A stretch of DNA of 25,284 nucleotides from NCBI GenBank assembly GCA_005791685.1, contig SXVG01000086.1:1-25284 (forward strand), in the 5' to 3' direction. Below the pieces are notes generated by a model. That model saw only the letters and a program-made list of their open reading frames with translations, was not told where the DNA came from and did not search any database. Both the position numbers and the translations under genes were made by a program. Source of the stretch: Methylotenera sp. (lineage in GTDB: Bacteria; Pseudomonadota; Gammaproteobacteria; Burkholderiales; Methylophilaceae). Position 1 is the first letter of the stretch, and each line of letters begins with the position of its first letter. Below are positions 1-7,609 of this stretch, piece after piece.

Positions 1-81
1 GCTCATGGCGTAATCGAGATACGATCTACGCATCTCGTCTTCTAAACTAATTGGCAGGGTTTCTTTAGCGAATTGATCCAT
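1..81 (-). CDS. gyrA: DNA gyrase subunit A, N-terminal fragment (cut by window edge)
   Basis: A minus-strand frame opens with ATG at 81-79 and stays open for 27 codons to the window edge. It begins MDQFAKETLPISLEDE and continues RRSYLDYAMS, which is the highly conserved opening of GyrA. GyrA is the DNA-breaking subunit of the type II topoisomerase that introduces negative supercoils. The catalytic tyrosine and C-terminal beta-pinwheel lie outside the window. It is the next gene after metZ on the same strand, but the 135-nt gap with its own -10-like element suggests separate transcription. Identification rests on only 27 residues, but they are very characteristic. Confidence 0.88.
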   Translation of the reverse strand, partial: MDQFAKETLPISLEDEMRRSYLDYAMS

Positions 82-117
82 GGGCGAACTGACTTTTAGT
101 TGTTTTTGTGTAGCGCA

Positions 118-126
118 ATTTTAGCA
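118..126 (-). promoter_or_regulatory. Possible extended -10 promoter for gyrA
   Basis: On the minus strand the sequence TGCTAAAAT occurs about 37 nt upstream of the gyrA start. It matches an extended -10 element (TGn followed by TAAAAT). No good -35 hexamer lies at 16-18 nt, which is acceptable for extended -10 promoters. The call rests on the motif and position only. Confidence 0.35.
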
Positions 127-216
127 TGGAATGGCGGCAAATTAGTAGCGCTAACATCGATTTAAAGCCGCCAGCAAATCGGCCTGTTAGCGCGCCCAAC
201 GGCTCACTTAAGCGCG

Positions 217-1404
217 TCAAACAGTGAGCGAGTATAAGTCCGCTTTTAGGTCATCCACATGCTCCAAACCAACGGCAATCCTAACCAAGCCATCGCTTAT
301 GCCTGCGGCAGCACGTGCTTCCGCCGTCACACGACTGTGCGTGGTGGTGGCCGGATGGGTAATGGTGGTTTTGGCATCCCCCAAATTGGCGGTAATGGAA
401 ATCAGCTGCGTCGCATCTATCAAAGCCCAAGCCGCTTGTTGCTGAGTCTGCCCGGCTTTAGGTCGCACCTCAAAACTGACTATGCCGCCGCCGTTAGTTT
501 GTTGCTGCAAGGCTAGCGCGTGTTGGGGATGAGAAGCCAAGCCAGGATAATAAACGCGCGCCACACTAGGCTGTTGTTCCAACCATTTAGCCAAGGCCAG
601 TGCATTGGCCGCATGGGCGTCCATACGCACATACAGCGTTTCCAAACCCTTCAAAAACACCCAGGCATTAAACGCACTCATGGTGACCCCGGCGCTGCGT
701 AAAAAGCCATGTACCGGCTCCATTAAGACTTTTGAGCCGAGCACGGCTCCGCCTAGGCAGCGACCTTGGCCGTCTATGTATTTGGTGGCCGAATGAATCA
801 CCACGTCCGCACCTAAAGCCAACGGTTTTTGTATGGCAGGCGTGCAAAAACAATTGTCCACCACCAAGTGGGCGCCGGCTTTATGCGCGATAGCGGCCAA
901 GGCCTTGATGTCCCCTACTTCCGTCAACGGGTTAGAAGGCGTTTCGACAAAAAATAATTTAGTCTTGTCCGTCACCGCAGACTGCCACTCGGCTAAATCC
1001 GTCAGCGCCACAAAACTCACCTGCAAGCCCCAGCGCGCTAGAATATTGCTAAACAATTGCACACTGGTACCAAAGATACTGCGTGAGGCAACGATGTGAT
1101 CACCGGCGCTACACAAGGCCATGACGCAAGCCAAAATCGCCGACATGCCGGTTGAGGTGGCCACGCATTGTTCCGCCCCCTCTAGTGCCGCCAGCTTATT
1201 CTGAAATACAGTGACCGTGGGATTGGTGAAGCGTGAATAGATATTGCCCGGCTCAGTGCCGCCAAAACGCGCGGCCGCTTGAGCCGCGCTATTAAAGCGA
1301 AAACTGGAATTAAGAAACAAGGCTTCCGAATTTTCGCCCAATTCCGTCATTTCACTGCCAGCGCGGACCGACAAGGTTTGTGGGTGGTAATCGTGTTTAG
1401 TCAT
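217..1404 (-). CDS. metZ: O-succinylhomoserine sulfhydrylase
   Basis: This 395-residue protein belongs to the PLP-dependent Cys/Met metabolism family. Members like it make homocysteine from O-succinylhomoserine and sulfide in methionine synthesis. The PLP lysine is visible as K208 in HSATKYIDGQGR, with the cofactor aspartate in VVDNCFCTP (about 183) and the YSRFTNPT substrate loop near 56-63. Length is normal for MetZ. The ATG at 1404 has only a weak GAG-like ribosome site. Cystathionine gamma-synthase and methionine gamma-lyase are close relatives; the MetZ reading is supported by the purF-metZ order common in betaproteobacteria. It lies 186 nt downstream of purF, with a promoter and a terminator-like hairpin between them. 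Confidence 0.87.
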   Translation of the reverse strand: MTKHDYHPQTLSVRAGSEMTELGENSEALFLNSSFRFNSAAQAAARFGGTEPGNIYSRFTNPTVTVFQNKLAALEGAEQCVATSTGMSAILACVMALCSAGDHIVASRSIFGTSVQLFSNILARWGLQVSFVALTDLAEWQSAVTDKTKLFFVETPSNPLTEVGDIKALAAIAHKAGAHLVVDNCFCTPAIQKPLALGADVVIHSATKYIDGQGRCLGGAVLGSKVLMEPVHGFLRSAGVTMSAFNAWVFLKGLETLYVRMDAHAANALALAKWLEQQPSVARVYYPGLASHPQHALALQQQTNGGGIVSFEVRPKAGQTQQQAAWALIDATQLISITANLGDAKTTITHPATTTHSRVTAEARAAAGISDGLVRIAVGLEHVDDLKADLYSLTV

Positions 1405-1429
1405 AATAGTCTCATGTTGTGCAGACGTT

Positions 1430-1466
1430 AAAAAACCCGTCTAAGCTAAGCTAGAACGGGTTTTTT
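1430..1466 (-). terminator. Intrinsic terminator between purF and metZ
   Basis: AAAAAACCCGT at 1430-1440 pairs with ACGGGTTTTTT at 1456-1466, an 11-bp stem with a short CTA/TAG extension inside. It has T runs on both strands, so it could act in both directions. On the minus strand it lies downstream of purF but also only 26 nt before the metZ ATG, and downstream of a good promoter at 1552-1580. It may therefore end purF transcripts, end a short RNA, or control metZ. Confidence 0.8.
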
Positions 1467-1524
1467 TAACTCGCTTTAGCTGTGTTTATAATGCGCCCGC
1501 AAGCTGAGTAAGACTTTGTTTAAG

Positions 1525-1550
1525 TTGAGTCACTCAAATCAGCGCGATTT
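1525..1550. repeat. Two adjacent inverted repeats in the metZ leader
   Basis: TTGAGT-c-ACTCAA at 1525-1537 is a perfect 6-bp inverted repeat around one base. It overlaps a second one, AAATC-agcgc-GATTT at 1536-1550. Both lie just downstream of the predicted -10 of the minus-strand promoter at 1552-1557, near the expected transcription start. They could be an operator or 5' RNA hairpins. I do not recognise a known regulator box. Confidence 0.45.
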
Positions 1551-1551
1551 G

Positions 1552-1580
1552 ATGTTATGCCTAACCAAGCAAACCGTCAA
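1552..1580 (-). promoter_or_regulatory. Sigma70-type promoter reading towards metZ
   Basis: On the minus strand TTGACG (1580-1575) and TAACAT (1557-1552) are separated by exactly 17 nt. The -35 matches consensus at 5 of 6 positions and the -10 at 4 of 6. The promoter begins 11 nt past the purF stop, so it is not needed for purF. It would give a leader of about 140 nt before metZ that includes the 1430-1466 terminator hairpin. Confidence 0.55.
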
Positions 1581-1590
1581 GAGGCTTCTT

Positions 1591-3129
1591 TTACTCCGGC
1601 AGGTCATCTTCAAAGTTATCGATTAAATTTAAATCTATCTGGGTACTGGCATTCGCTGGCTTTTGCACTTTATTGACATCGCCGCGCGCCGATTCGATGT
1701 TGGCCAAATAGGCAGCATTGATGTCACCGGTAACGTACTTGCCGTCAAAGCAAGAACAATCGAAATCAACAATCTTAGGATTGCTGGATTTAACCACCTG
1801 CACCAAGGCGCTTAAATCTTGGTAAATTAAGGCATCCGCACCGATTTCCTGGCAAATTTCTTGGTCCGTGCGTCCGGTGGCTAGCAACTCGTCCCGACTA
1901 GGCATATCGATGCCATACACATTGGGGTAGCGAACCGGCGGCGCGGCGGAAGCGAAATAAACCTCATTGGCGCCCGCATCCCTAGCCATTTGTACGATTT
2001 GCTGCGACGTGGTGCCACGCACAATGGAATCGTCTACCAACAAGACATTTTTGCCTTTAAATTCTATGCCTATGGGATTGAGCTTTTGCCTGACCGATTT
2101 CTTACGCAAGGCCTGGCCTGGCATAATGAAGGTGCGGCCTATGTAGCGATTCTTAATGAAGCCTTCGCGGTAATCCAACCCTAAGGCTATGCCCACTTGC
2201 AAGGCGCTGGGGCGACTGGTGTCTGGAATGGGAATGACCACATCAATCTTTTTATCCGCCCACTCACGCTTGATTTTTTCGGCCAAGGTTTTACCCATGT
2301 CCAAACGGGTTTGGTAAACAGACACCTCATCGATGACCGAGTCTGGCCTGGCTAAATAAACGTACTCAAAAATACAGGGGTTAAGCTTAGCTTGCTCTGC
2401 GCATTGACGGCTGTAAAAATTGCCGTGCATGTCGATGAAAATCGCTTCGCCTGGCGCCACGTCACGCAGCAAGGTAAAGCCCAACACATCCAAGGCCACG
2501 CTCTCTGACGCCACGATGTATTCTGTGCCCTTGCTGGTCTCAGCCTTGCCTATGACCAAAGGGCGTATGCCATTCGGATCACGAAAAGCCAGCAAACCAA
2601 AATTGGCAATCATGGCCACCACCGCATACGCGCCTTTACACCTTCTGTGCACGCCGGCCACCGCATCAAACGTCATGTCAGTATTGAGTACTGCATTGCG
2701 TGAGGTTTGCTCAATTTCATGCGCCAGCACATTGAGCAGCACTTCCGAGTCCGAATTGGTATTGATGTGGCGCAAATCCTGCTTAAACATCTCGGATTTT
2801 AATTGATCGGAATTGGTCAGATTGCCGTTATGCCCCAGCACGATGCCAAATGGCGAGTTGACGTAAAACGGTTGCGCTTCGGCGGCGCTCGATGAACCGG
2901 CGGTTGGGTAACGCACATGGCCTATGCCTACATTACCCACCAAGCTACGCATGTGGCGAGTTTGAAACACGTCTTTAACCAAGCCATTATTTTTATGCAT
3001 AAAGAAGGTATTGCCGTCGGTGGTGACTATACCGGCAGCGTCCTGACCGCGATGTTGCAACACCAATAAACCATCGTACAACAATTGGTTAACCGGATTT
3101 TTACCAACAATACCTATAATTCCACACAT
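1591..3129 (-). CDS. purF: Amidophosphoribosyltransferase (glutamine PRPP amidotransferase)
   Basis: This 512-residue enzyme catalyses the first committed step of purine synthesis, PRPP plus glutamine to 5-phosphoribosylamine. The N-terminal MCGIIGIVG places the nucleophilic cysteine at position 2, exposed after Met removal. The Ntn-hydrolase glutaminase motif LQHRGQDAAGI follows near 24-34. The PRPP-binding loop VLLVDDSIVRGTT is at about 362-374. There is no leader peptide before the cysteine, as in the E. coli-type enzyme. It follows cvpA by about 56 nt of AT-rich sequence, the usual cvpA-purF arrangement. An AAGG element sits 9-12 nt before the ATG. An intrinsic terminator follows at 1430-1466. 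Confidence 0.97.
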   Translation of the reverse strand: MCGIIGIVGKNPVNQLLYDGLLVLQHRGQDAAGIVTTDGNTFFMHKNNGLVKDVFQTRHMRSLVGNVGIGHVRYPTAGSSSAAEAQPFYVNSPFGIVLGHNGNLTNSDQLKSEMFKQDLRHINTNSDSEVLLNVLAHEIEQTSRNAVLNTDMTFDAVAGVHRRCKGAYAVVAMIANFGLLAFRDPNGIRPLVIGKAETSKGTEYIVASESVALDVLGFTLLRDVAPGEAIFIDMHGNFYSRQCAEQAKLNPCIFEYVYLARPDSVIDEVSVYQTRLDMGKTLAEKIKREWADKKIDVVIPIPDTSRPSALQVGIALGLDYREGFIKNRYIGRTFIMPGQALRKKSVRQKLNPIGIEFKGKNVLLVDDSIVRGTTSQQIVQMARDAGANEVYFASAAPPVRYPNVYGIDMPSRDELLATGRTDQEICQEIGADALIYQDLSALVQVVKSSNPKIVDFDCSCFDGKYVTGDINAAYLANIESARGDVNKVQKPANASTQIDLNLIDNFEDDLPE

Positions 3130-3185
3130 GAATAAAACCTTAAATAATGAATTTTATATAATCAATTTAAACCGTAAAGGCAGTG

Positions 3186-3677
3186 CTATTCGTATTTAAT
3201 GAACTGACTGATGTTGTCCGGCACCCATGGCATGATACGGGTCACCAAAGCCTCAAACGGCGCACTAAACATTGCATTTCGCCAACGCTCATCTTGCGGC
3301 AAATCGGTAAGCCCTGCTAAAAATACCAAAATACACACAATCAATACGCCGCGCGTCAAACCAAACAGGCCACCCAATAAGCGATTAAGCCAACCCAAGC
3401 CTATTTTTTTAAACAGACTGGCAATGGCTATAGACAGCAAACTGCTGATTAATAAGGTGGCTAAAAACACAATGGCAAACGCCGCCAAAACACGTAAGGG
3501 CTCGGTTGGAATAGACGCTGGCATCATAGGCAGCAACTGACCGGCATAGGTTTTAGCCACAAAAAATGCCAATACCCAAGCCACAATAGACAAAGCTTCC
3601 AACACAAAGCCGCGCATCACACTGAGGACGATGGACAGCCCTAAAATAGCTAAGACCAAGTAATCAAAACTGGTCAT
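3186..3677 (-). CDS. cvpA: CvpA family inner-membrane protein
   Basis: The protein is a 163-residue, four-helix membrane protein of the CvpA family, required for colicin V production in E. coli and more broadly linked to envelope stress resistance. Hydrophobic segments lie near 5-21, 27-45, 62-85 and 98-122. The opening MTSFDYLVLAILGLS and the VMRGFVLE loop are typical. I place the start at the ATG at 3677 because GAGG sits 6 nt ahead of it; an upstream in-frame TTG at 3689 would add four residues but lacks such a site. It sits between the SPOR gene and purF, with 17-29 nt upstream and 56 nt downstream, suggesting one operon. Confidence 0.9.
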   Translation of the reverse strand: MTSFDYLVLAILGLSIVLSVMRGFVLEALSIVAWVLAFFVAKTYAGQLLPMMPASIPTEPLRVLAAFAIVFLATLLISSLLSIAIASLFKKIGLGWLNRLLGGLFGLTRGVLIVCILVFLAGLTDLPQDERWRNAMFSAPFEALVTRIMPWVPDNISQFIKYE

Positions 3678-3706
3678 AAGCCACCTCAAAACGATGGACT
3701 GCGGGC

Positions 3707-4390
3707 TTATTCATTGGCCACCACCATGCCAGACAAACCCAAGCCTTGCAATTTAAGCAAGGCATCGGCCGCCTGTTGGCGTGATGCGTAAGTGCCGGTT
3801 CTTAAGCGTATCTTTTCACCTTTATCGGTCGTCACGTTCTTAATCAACACGGCGTAACCGGCTTGTTTTAATTTTGCTTGCAAATCCGTCACATTAGCCA
3901 TAGTGGAATAAACGCCTATTTGTATGGTAAAGCTGGCTTGCGACTTTTCCGTGGGCGGGCTAGCTTCCGGTTTAACCGGCTCAAGTGGTGCCGGCAAGGG
4001 CTTGTCTTCAACCGGCTTTACAGCAAGCTTGGCCTCAGCGGCTGGAACCGCTGCTTTAGGGCTCGCTGCTTCTGGGCTTTTTTCAGCAAGCGGCTTGTCG
4101 GCATGCTCGCCCATCTCGGCTGGCGCTGCCGGATTGTCCACTGGGAGTGCAGCCTCTGCTACAGGACTGGGCGGGGAGACTGGCGGAGTGGATGCAAGTG
4201 CTGGCTCAAGCAGCTCGGCCTCCGTCATGGTGATTTTAATGGCATGGTTGGGTGCTAAACTGGCGCGATCCTGTAAGACCATGGGCAACACGATAATCAT
4301 CAGTAAAACCAAGCCCACCGCACCGACCAAGCGACGACGTGCCCGTTTTTTTAAACTTAATTCTTGATCGTGAGCGGATTCAGGTGGCAT
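3707..4390 (-). CDS. dedD: SPOR-domain inner-membrane protein (DedD-like)
   Basis: The 227-residue protein has a basic cytoplasmic N-terminus (KKRARRR, 14-20) and one membrane helix at about 21-39. A long Pro/Ala/Glu-rich linker runs from about 60 to 150, and a C-terminal SPOR domain from about 152 to 225 (FTIQIGVYSTMANVTDLQ and RLRTGTYASRQQA). SPOR domains bind glycan strands stripped of stem peptides at the septum, so the likely role is in cell division. The folC-dedD-cvpA-purF order is the same as in E. coli. AAGGA lies about 8 nt before the ATG. The domain layout is clear; equivalence to E. coli DedD rests on context. Confidence 0.83.
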   Translation of the reverse strand: MPPESAHDQELSLKKRARRRLVGAVGLVLLMIIVLPMVLQDRASLAPNHAIKITMTEAELLEPALASTPPVSPPSPVAEAALPVDNPAAPAEMGEHADKPLAEKSPEAASPKAAVPAAEAKLAVKPVEDKPLPAPLEPVKPEASPPTEKSQASFTIQIGVYSTMANVTDLQAKLKQAGYAVLIKNVTTDKGEKIRLRTGTYASRQQAADALLKLQGLGLSGMVVANE

Positions 4391-4430
4391 TGCTGCTTTC
4401 CTTAAAATGGGTTTAACGGACAGAATAAAT

Positions 4431-5837
4431 TCATACAGCGCTATTAGGCAGTAATTGCATCACGCTTGCAACGGTAAAAAATGAACCAAACACGATTATT
4501 TTATCATTTTCATTGGCATCCATACAGGCTTCGATGTCAATACACGCTTGAATATAGGCATTATCTGCTCCAGCAAAGGTTTTAATAGCAGGCTTAGTGA
4601 TGGCTTGCTTAATCAGCCCTGCTAAATCTTCCGCCAAGGCCCCACGCGCATGCGCGATATCGGCCACATACCATGCATCAATTTGGTCTTTAACCGCATC
4701 AATCACCCCCATCCGGTCTTTATCAGCCAGCATGGCAAACACCGCATAAGTTTTACCGATAGGCTGACCTTGTTGCACCTTCATGGCGCGCAAATTAGCC
4801 GCCAAGGCACGGGCCGCATGCGGGTTATGCGCAACATCCAAAATAAGCTTAAAACTAGCCGAGCCAGACGGTTGCGGCGAAATGATTTGGAAGCGTCCGG
4901 CCAAGCTAAGCTGACGCATGGCTTTAGCCATCGCATCAGCGGCCACCGGCAATCTGGCCTGCAAAGCCTGCACCGCCGCCACCGCGCAAGCCGCATTATT
5001 AAGCTGGTATAAACCCCGTAATGCAGGCATGGGCAAGGTGTACAAAGTTTTATTTTGTGTCTGGTATTGCCAAGTGTCTTTTTGCGCCAACACAGCAAAA
5101 TCTTGGCCTAAGCGCTTAAGTTTGGCCCCCACCTTGATCGCCTGATTAACCAAGCTTGCCGGTGGATTAATGTCGCCACAAATGGCCGGCACCGCTTGAC
5201 GAAAAATGCCGGCTTTTTCAAAACCGACCGCTTCGCGCGTATGGCCTAAAAATTCCTGATGATCCAAATCGACACTGGTAACAACGGTGCAACTGGGTTC
5301 AAAGGCATTCACCGCATCCAGCCTGCCGCCCAAACCCACTTCCAACACCGCCAGCTCGACGCCTGCTTGCATAAAATGCCAAATGGCGGCCAAGGTACCC
5401 ACTTCGAAATAAGTCAGCGCAATAAGCGGCTCACACTGCCTGGCCTGTTCCACCACGGCAAATGCACGGCACAGCATGTCATCCCTTGCAGGCTCAGCAT
5501 TGACCCGCACCCGCTCGTTGTAACGCAATAAATGGGGAGAGGTGTAGCAGCCCACCCGATAGCCGGCTTGCACATACATTTGTTCCAGCATGGCGCAAGT
5601 CGAGCCTTTGCCATTGGTCCCGGCAACGGTAATGATGGCGAACTTAGGCTGTAATTTTAGACGGCTTATCATCTGACTCACCCTATCCAGCCCCATGGCG
5701 ATGGATTTAGGGTGCAGACTTTCGATATAACTTAACCAAGCGGCTAAGTCTTTTAAAACCAAATCTTGACTGGCTACCTCGTTAGAAATGGCTAAGCCCT
5801 TTACACATTGCAAAAATAATTGAGTGGGCGCAGGCAA
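4431..5837 (-). CDS. folC: Bifunctional folylpolyglutamate synthase / dihydrofolate synthase
   Basis: FolC adds glutamate to dihydropteroate and then to folates. The ATP loop GTNGKGST is at about 73-80 (numbered from 5837), followed by CYTSPHL, the LEVGLGGRLDA motif and DVAHNPHAA typical of the Mur ligase-like family. The start is uncertain. There is no in-frame ATG before residue 48 (SIAMGLDRV), so translation must begin at a non-ATG codon. The outer option is a TTG at 5837 with a weak AGG 4 nt ahead; another TTG at 5762 would begin just before LKDLAAWLSYIE, where FolC proteins usually start. It lies 23 nt downstream of accD, a very common pairing. Confidence 0.93.
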   Translation of the reverse strand: MPAPTQLFLQCVKGLAISNEVASQDLVLKDLAAWLSYIESLHPKSIAMGLDRVSQMISRLKLQPKFAIITVAGTNGKGSTCAMLEQMYVQAGYRVGCYTSPHLLRYNERVRVNAEPARDDMLCRAFAVVEQARQCEPLIALTYFEVGTLAAIWHFMQAGVELAVLEVGLGGRLDAVNAFEPSCTVVTSVDLDHQEFLGHTREAVGFEKAGIFRQAVPAICGDINPPASLVNQAIKVGAKLKRLGQDFAVLAQKDTWQYQTQNKTLYTLPMPALRGLYQLNNAACAVAAVQALQARLPVAADAMAKAMRQLSLAGRFQIISPQPSGSASFKLILDVAHNPHAARALAANLRAMKVQQGQPIGKTYAVFAMLADKDRMGVIDAVKDQIDAWYVADIAHARGALAEDLAGLIKQAITKPAIKTFAGADNAYIQACIDIEACMDANENDKIIVFGSFFTVASVMQLLPNSAV

Positions 5838-5860
5838 ACAGCCTGCGACTTAAAATGCAC

Positions 5861-6724
5861 TTAAGCGGCCACCGGCATATGCATTAAATTAGCCAATAAC
5901 GTAGCCAAGCGATCGCGCATTTCACGTCTGTCCATGATTAAATCAATGGCGCCGTGCTCCAACAAAAACTCCGCGCGCTGGAAACCATCAGGCAAAGTTT
6001 CGCGCACGGTTTGCTCTATCACCCGCGGCCCGGCAAAACCAATTAACGCTTGCGGCTCGGCCACAATCACCTCGCCCAACATGGCAAAGCTAGCAGAAAC
6101 GCCGCCCATGGTCGGATCGGTTAACACCGAGATAAAAGGCAGGCCAGCCTTACTCAATTGGGTAAGTGCGGCGCTGGTTTTAGCCATCTGCATGAGGGAC
6201 AGCAAACCCTCTTGCATGCGTGCGCCACCGCTGGCTGACACACAAATAAAAGCCATTTTATTGTCTATGGCCGTTTGCACGCCGCGGACAAAACGCTCAC
6301 CCACCACCGAGCCCATGGAACCGCCCATGAACCTAAATTCAAACGCCGCCACCACCGCTGGCACGGCCTTAATACTGCCTTGCATAACGATCAGCGCGTC
6401 TTGTTCAGCCACCGTTTTTTGCGATTCCACTATACGTTCCGCGTACGATTTGCTGTCTTTGAATTTCAACGGGTCTATGGGTTGTACCGACGCGCCTATC
6501 TCAAATTGGCCTTCTGCATCCAACAGAAGAGCGATGCGTGCACGCGCACCGATGCGGTGGTGATGGGCACATTTCGGACAGACTTCGGCATTATCTTCCA
6601 AGTCTTTTTTATAAAGTACAGTTTGACAAGCCGGGCATTTACTCCACAAGCCTTCGGGCACGGTTTTTTTATCACGGCCAACCACACGTTTAATTTTTTG
6701 CGGTAATTTATTTAACCAACTCAT
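5861..6724 (-). CDS. accD: Acetyl-CoA carboxylase carboxyltransferase subunit beta
   Basis: AccD and AccA form the carboxyltransferase that moves CO2 from biotin to acetyl-CoA to make malonyl-CoA for fatty acid synthesis. From the ATG at 6724 the protein has 287 residues. The N-terminal zinc ribbon cysteines are C30, C33, C49 and C52 (CPAC and CPKC). The crotonase-like core follows, with GGARMQEG, DPTMGGVSASFA and IGFAGPRVI. I chose 6724 because AAAGGA lies 8 nt ahead and MSWLNKLP is the usual opening. An upstream ATG at 6748 would add eight atypical residues. It lies between trpA and folC, a common proteobacterial arrangement. Confidence 0.96.
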   Translation of the reverse strand: MSWLNKLPQKIKRVVGRDKKTVPEGLWSKCPACQTVLYKKDLEDNAEVCPKCAHHHRIGARARIALLLDAEGQFEIGASVQPIDPLKFKDSKSYAERIVESQKTVAEQDALIVMQGSIKAVPAVVAAFEFRFMGGSMGSVVGERFVRGVQTAIDNKMAFICVSASGGARMQEGLLSLMQMAKTSAALTQLSKAGLPFISVLTDPTMGGVSASFAMLGEVIVAEPQALIGFAGPRVIEQTVRETLPDGFQRAEFLLEHGAIDLIMDRREMRDRLATLLANLMHMPVAA

Positions 6725-6757
6725 AGGAATTATCCTTTTTCCATGCAAAATTTCAGT

Positions 6758-7558
6758 TTAAGCCGCATCCACGGCAGCTTTTAACTCAGTCATTAATGCG
6801 GCCACACTGCTTAATAAATCATGCTCATTAGCCGCCTCGATCGCCAACACCATGCGACTACCCACCACCACTGCATCAGCGACGGCGGCCGTGGCTTTAG
6901 CGGTAGCAGCATCGCGTATACCAAAACCCACTCCCACCGGTAAATCCGTTTGTTTGCGTATGCTAGCTACCCGCGCCGCCACTTCCACTAGGTCTAAATT
7001 GGCCGCCCCGGTTACGCCTTTAAGCGACACGTAATAAACAAAGCCACTGGCCTGCTTGACGATCAGCTCAACGCGCTTAGGCTCGGTGGTGGGTGATAAT
7101 AAAAATACCGGATCAATGTCCCGCGCACGCAATTCTTGAACAAAATCGCCGCACTCTTCCGGCGGGTAATCCACGGTAATCACCCCATCCACATCCGCCG
7201 CTTTGGCTTTATCCGCAAAAGCGACCGCACCCATCGCTTCAACAGGATTGGCGTAACCCATCAAAATGATGGGCGTGCTTTGATTGGTTTCCCTAAAGCT
7301 TTTTACCATGTCCAGCACCGTCGCCAAACCCACTTTATGCACTAAAGCACGTTCGCTGGCGCGCTGTATCACTGGGCCATCGGCCATAGGGTCAGAGAAA
7401 GGCACGCCCAGCTCTATCATGTCCGCGCCATGCTCGACCAAGGTATGCATCAAACTCACGGTAAACTTAGGATGCGGGTCGCCCGCAGTAATGTAAGGGA
7501 TTAAGGCAGTCTTGCCTTGTTGTTTAAGGGTAGAAAATACGGATTTAATTCTAGACAT
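6758..7558 (-). CDS. trpA: Tryptophan synthase alpha chain
   Basis: TrpA cleaves indole-3-glycerol phosphate to indole and glyceraldehyde 3-phosphate, and passes indole through a tunnel to TrpB. The 266-residue length is typical. Both catalytic acids are at the canonical positions, E49 in MIELGVPFSDP and D60 in PMADGP. The phosphate-binding VGVGFGIRD and VVVGSRMV segments are near the C-terminus. The start MSRIKSVF is standard. It follows trpB by about 50 nt and precedes accD by about 33 nt, so it is probably co-transcribed with both. No trp leader or attenuator is visible in this part of the cluster. Confidence 0.96.
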   Translation of the reverse strand: MSRIKSVFSTLKQQGKTALIPYITAGDPHPKFTVSLMHTLVEHGADMIELGVPFSDPMADGPVIQRASERALVHKVGLATVLDMVKSFRETNQSTPIILMGYANPVEAMGAVAFADKAKAADVDGVITVDYPPEECGDFVQELRARDIDPVFLLSPTTEPKRVELIVKQASGFVYYVSLKGVTGAANLDLVEVAARVASIRKQTDLPVGVGFGIRDAATAKATAAVADAVVVGSRMVLAIEAANEHDLLSSVAALMTELKAAVDAA

Positions 7559-7609
7559 AATGGGCGTCAGTTAGGGTTGTTGTGATGGTTGCTCAAGTCG
7601 GCCACGAGC

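Noticed and set aside
1405..1590. Known SAM or SAH riboswitch upstream of metZ
   Set aside because: The leader has hairpins and a terminator but I could not match any conserved riboswitch core, so no class is named.
3924..4367. 147-residue plus-strand open frame opposite the SPOR gene
   Set aside because: It is low complexity (Ala/Gly/Ser) and mirrors the Pro/Ala-rich linker of the minus-strand gene; the real gene has a clear SPOR domain and a ribosome site.
5934..6563. 209-residue plus-strand open frame
   Set aside because: It is antisense to accD, which has an intact zinc ribbon and core motifs.
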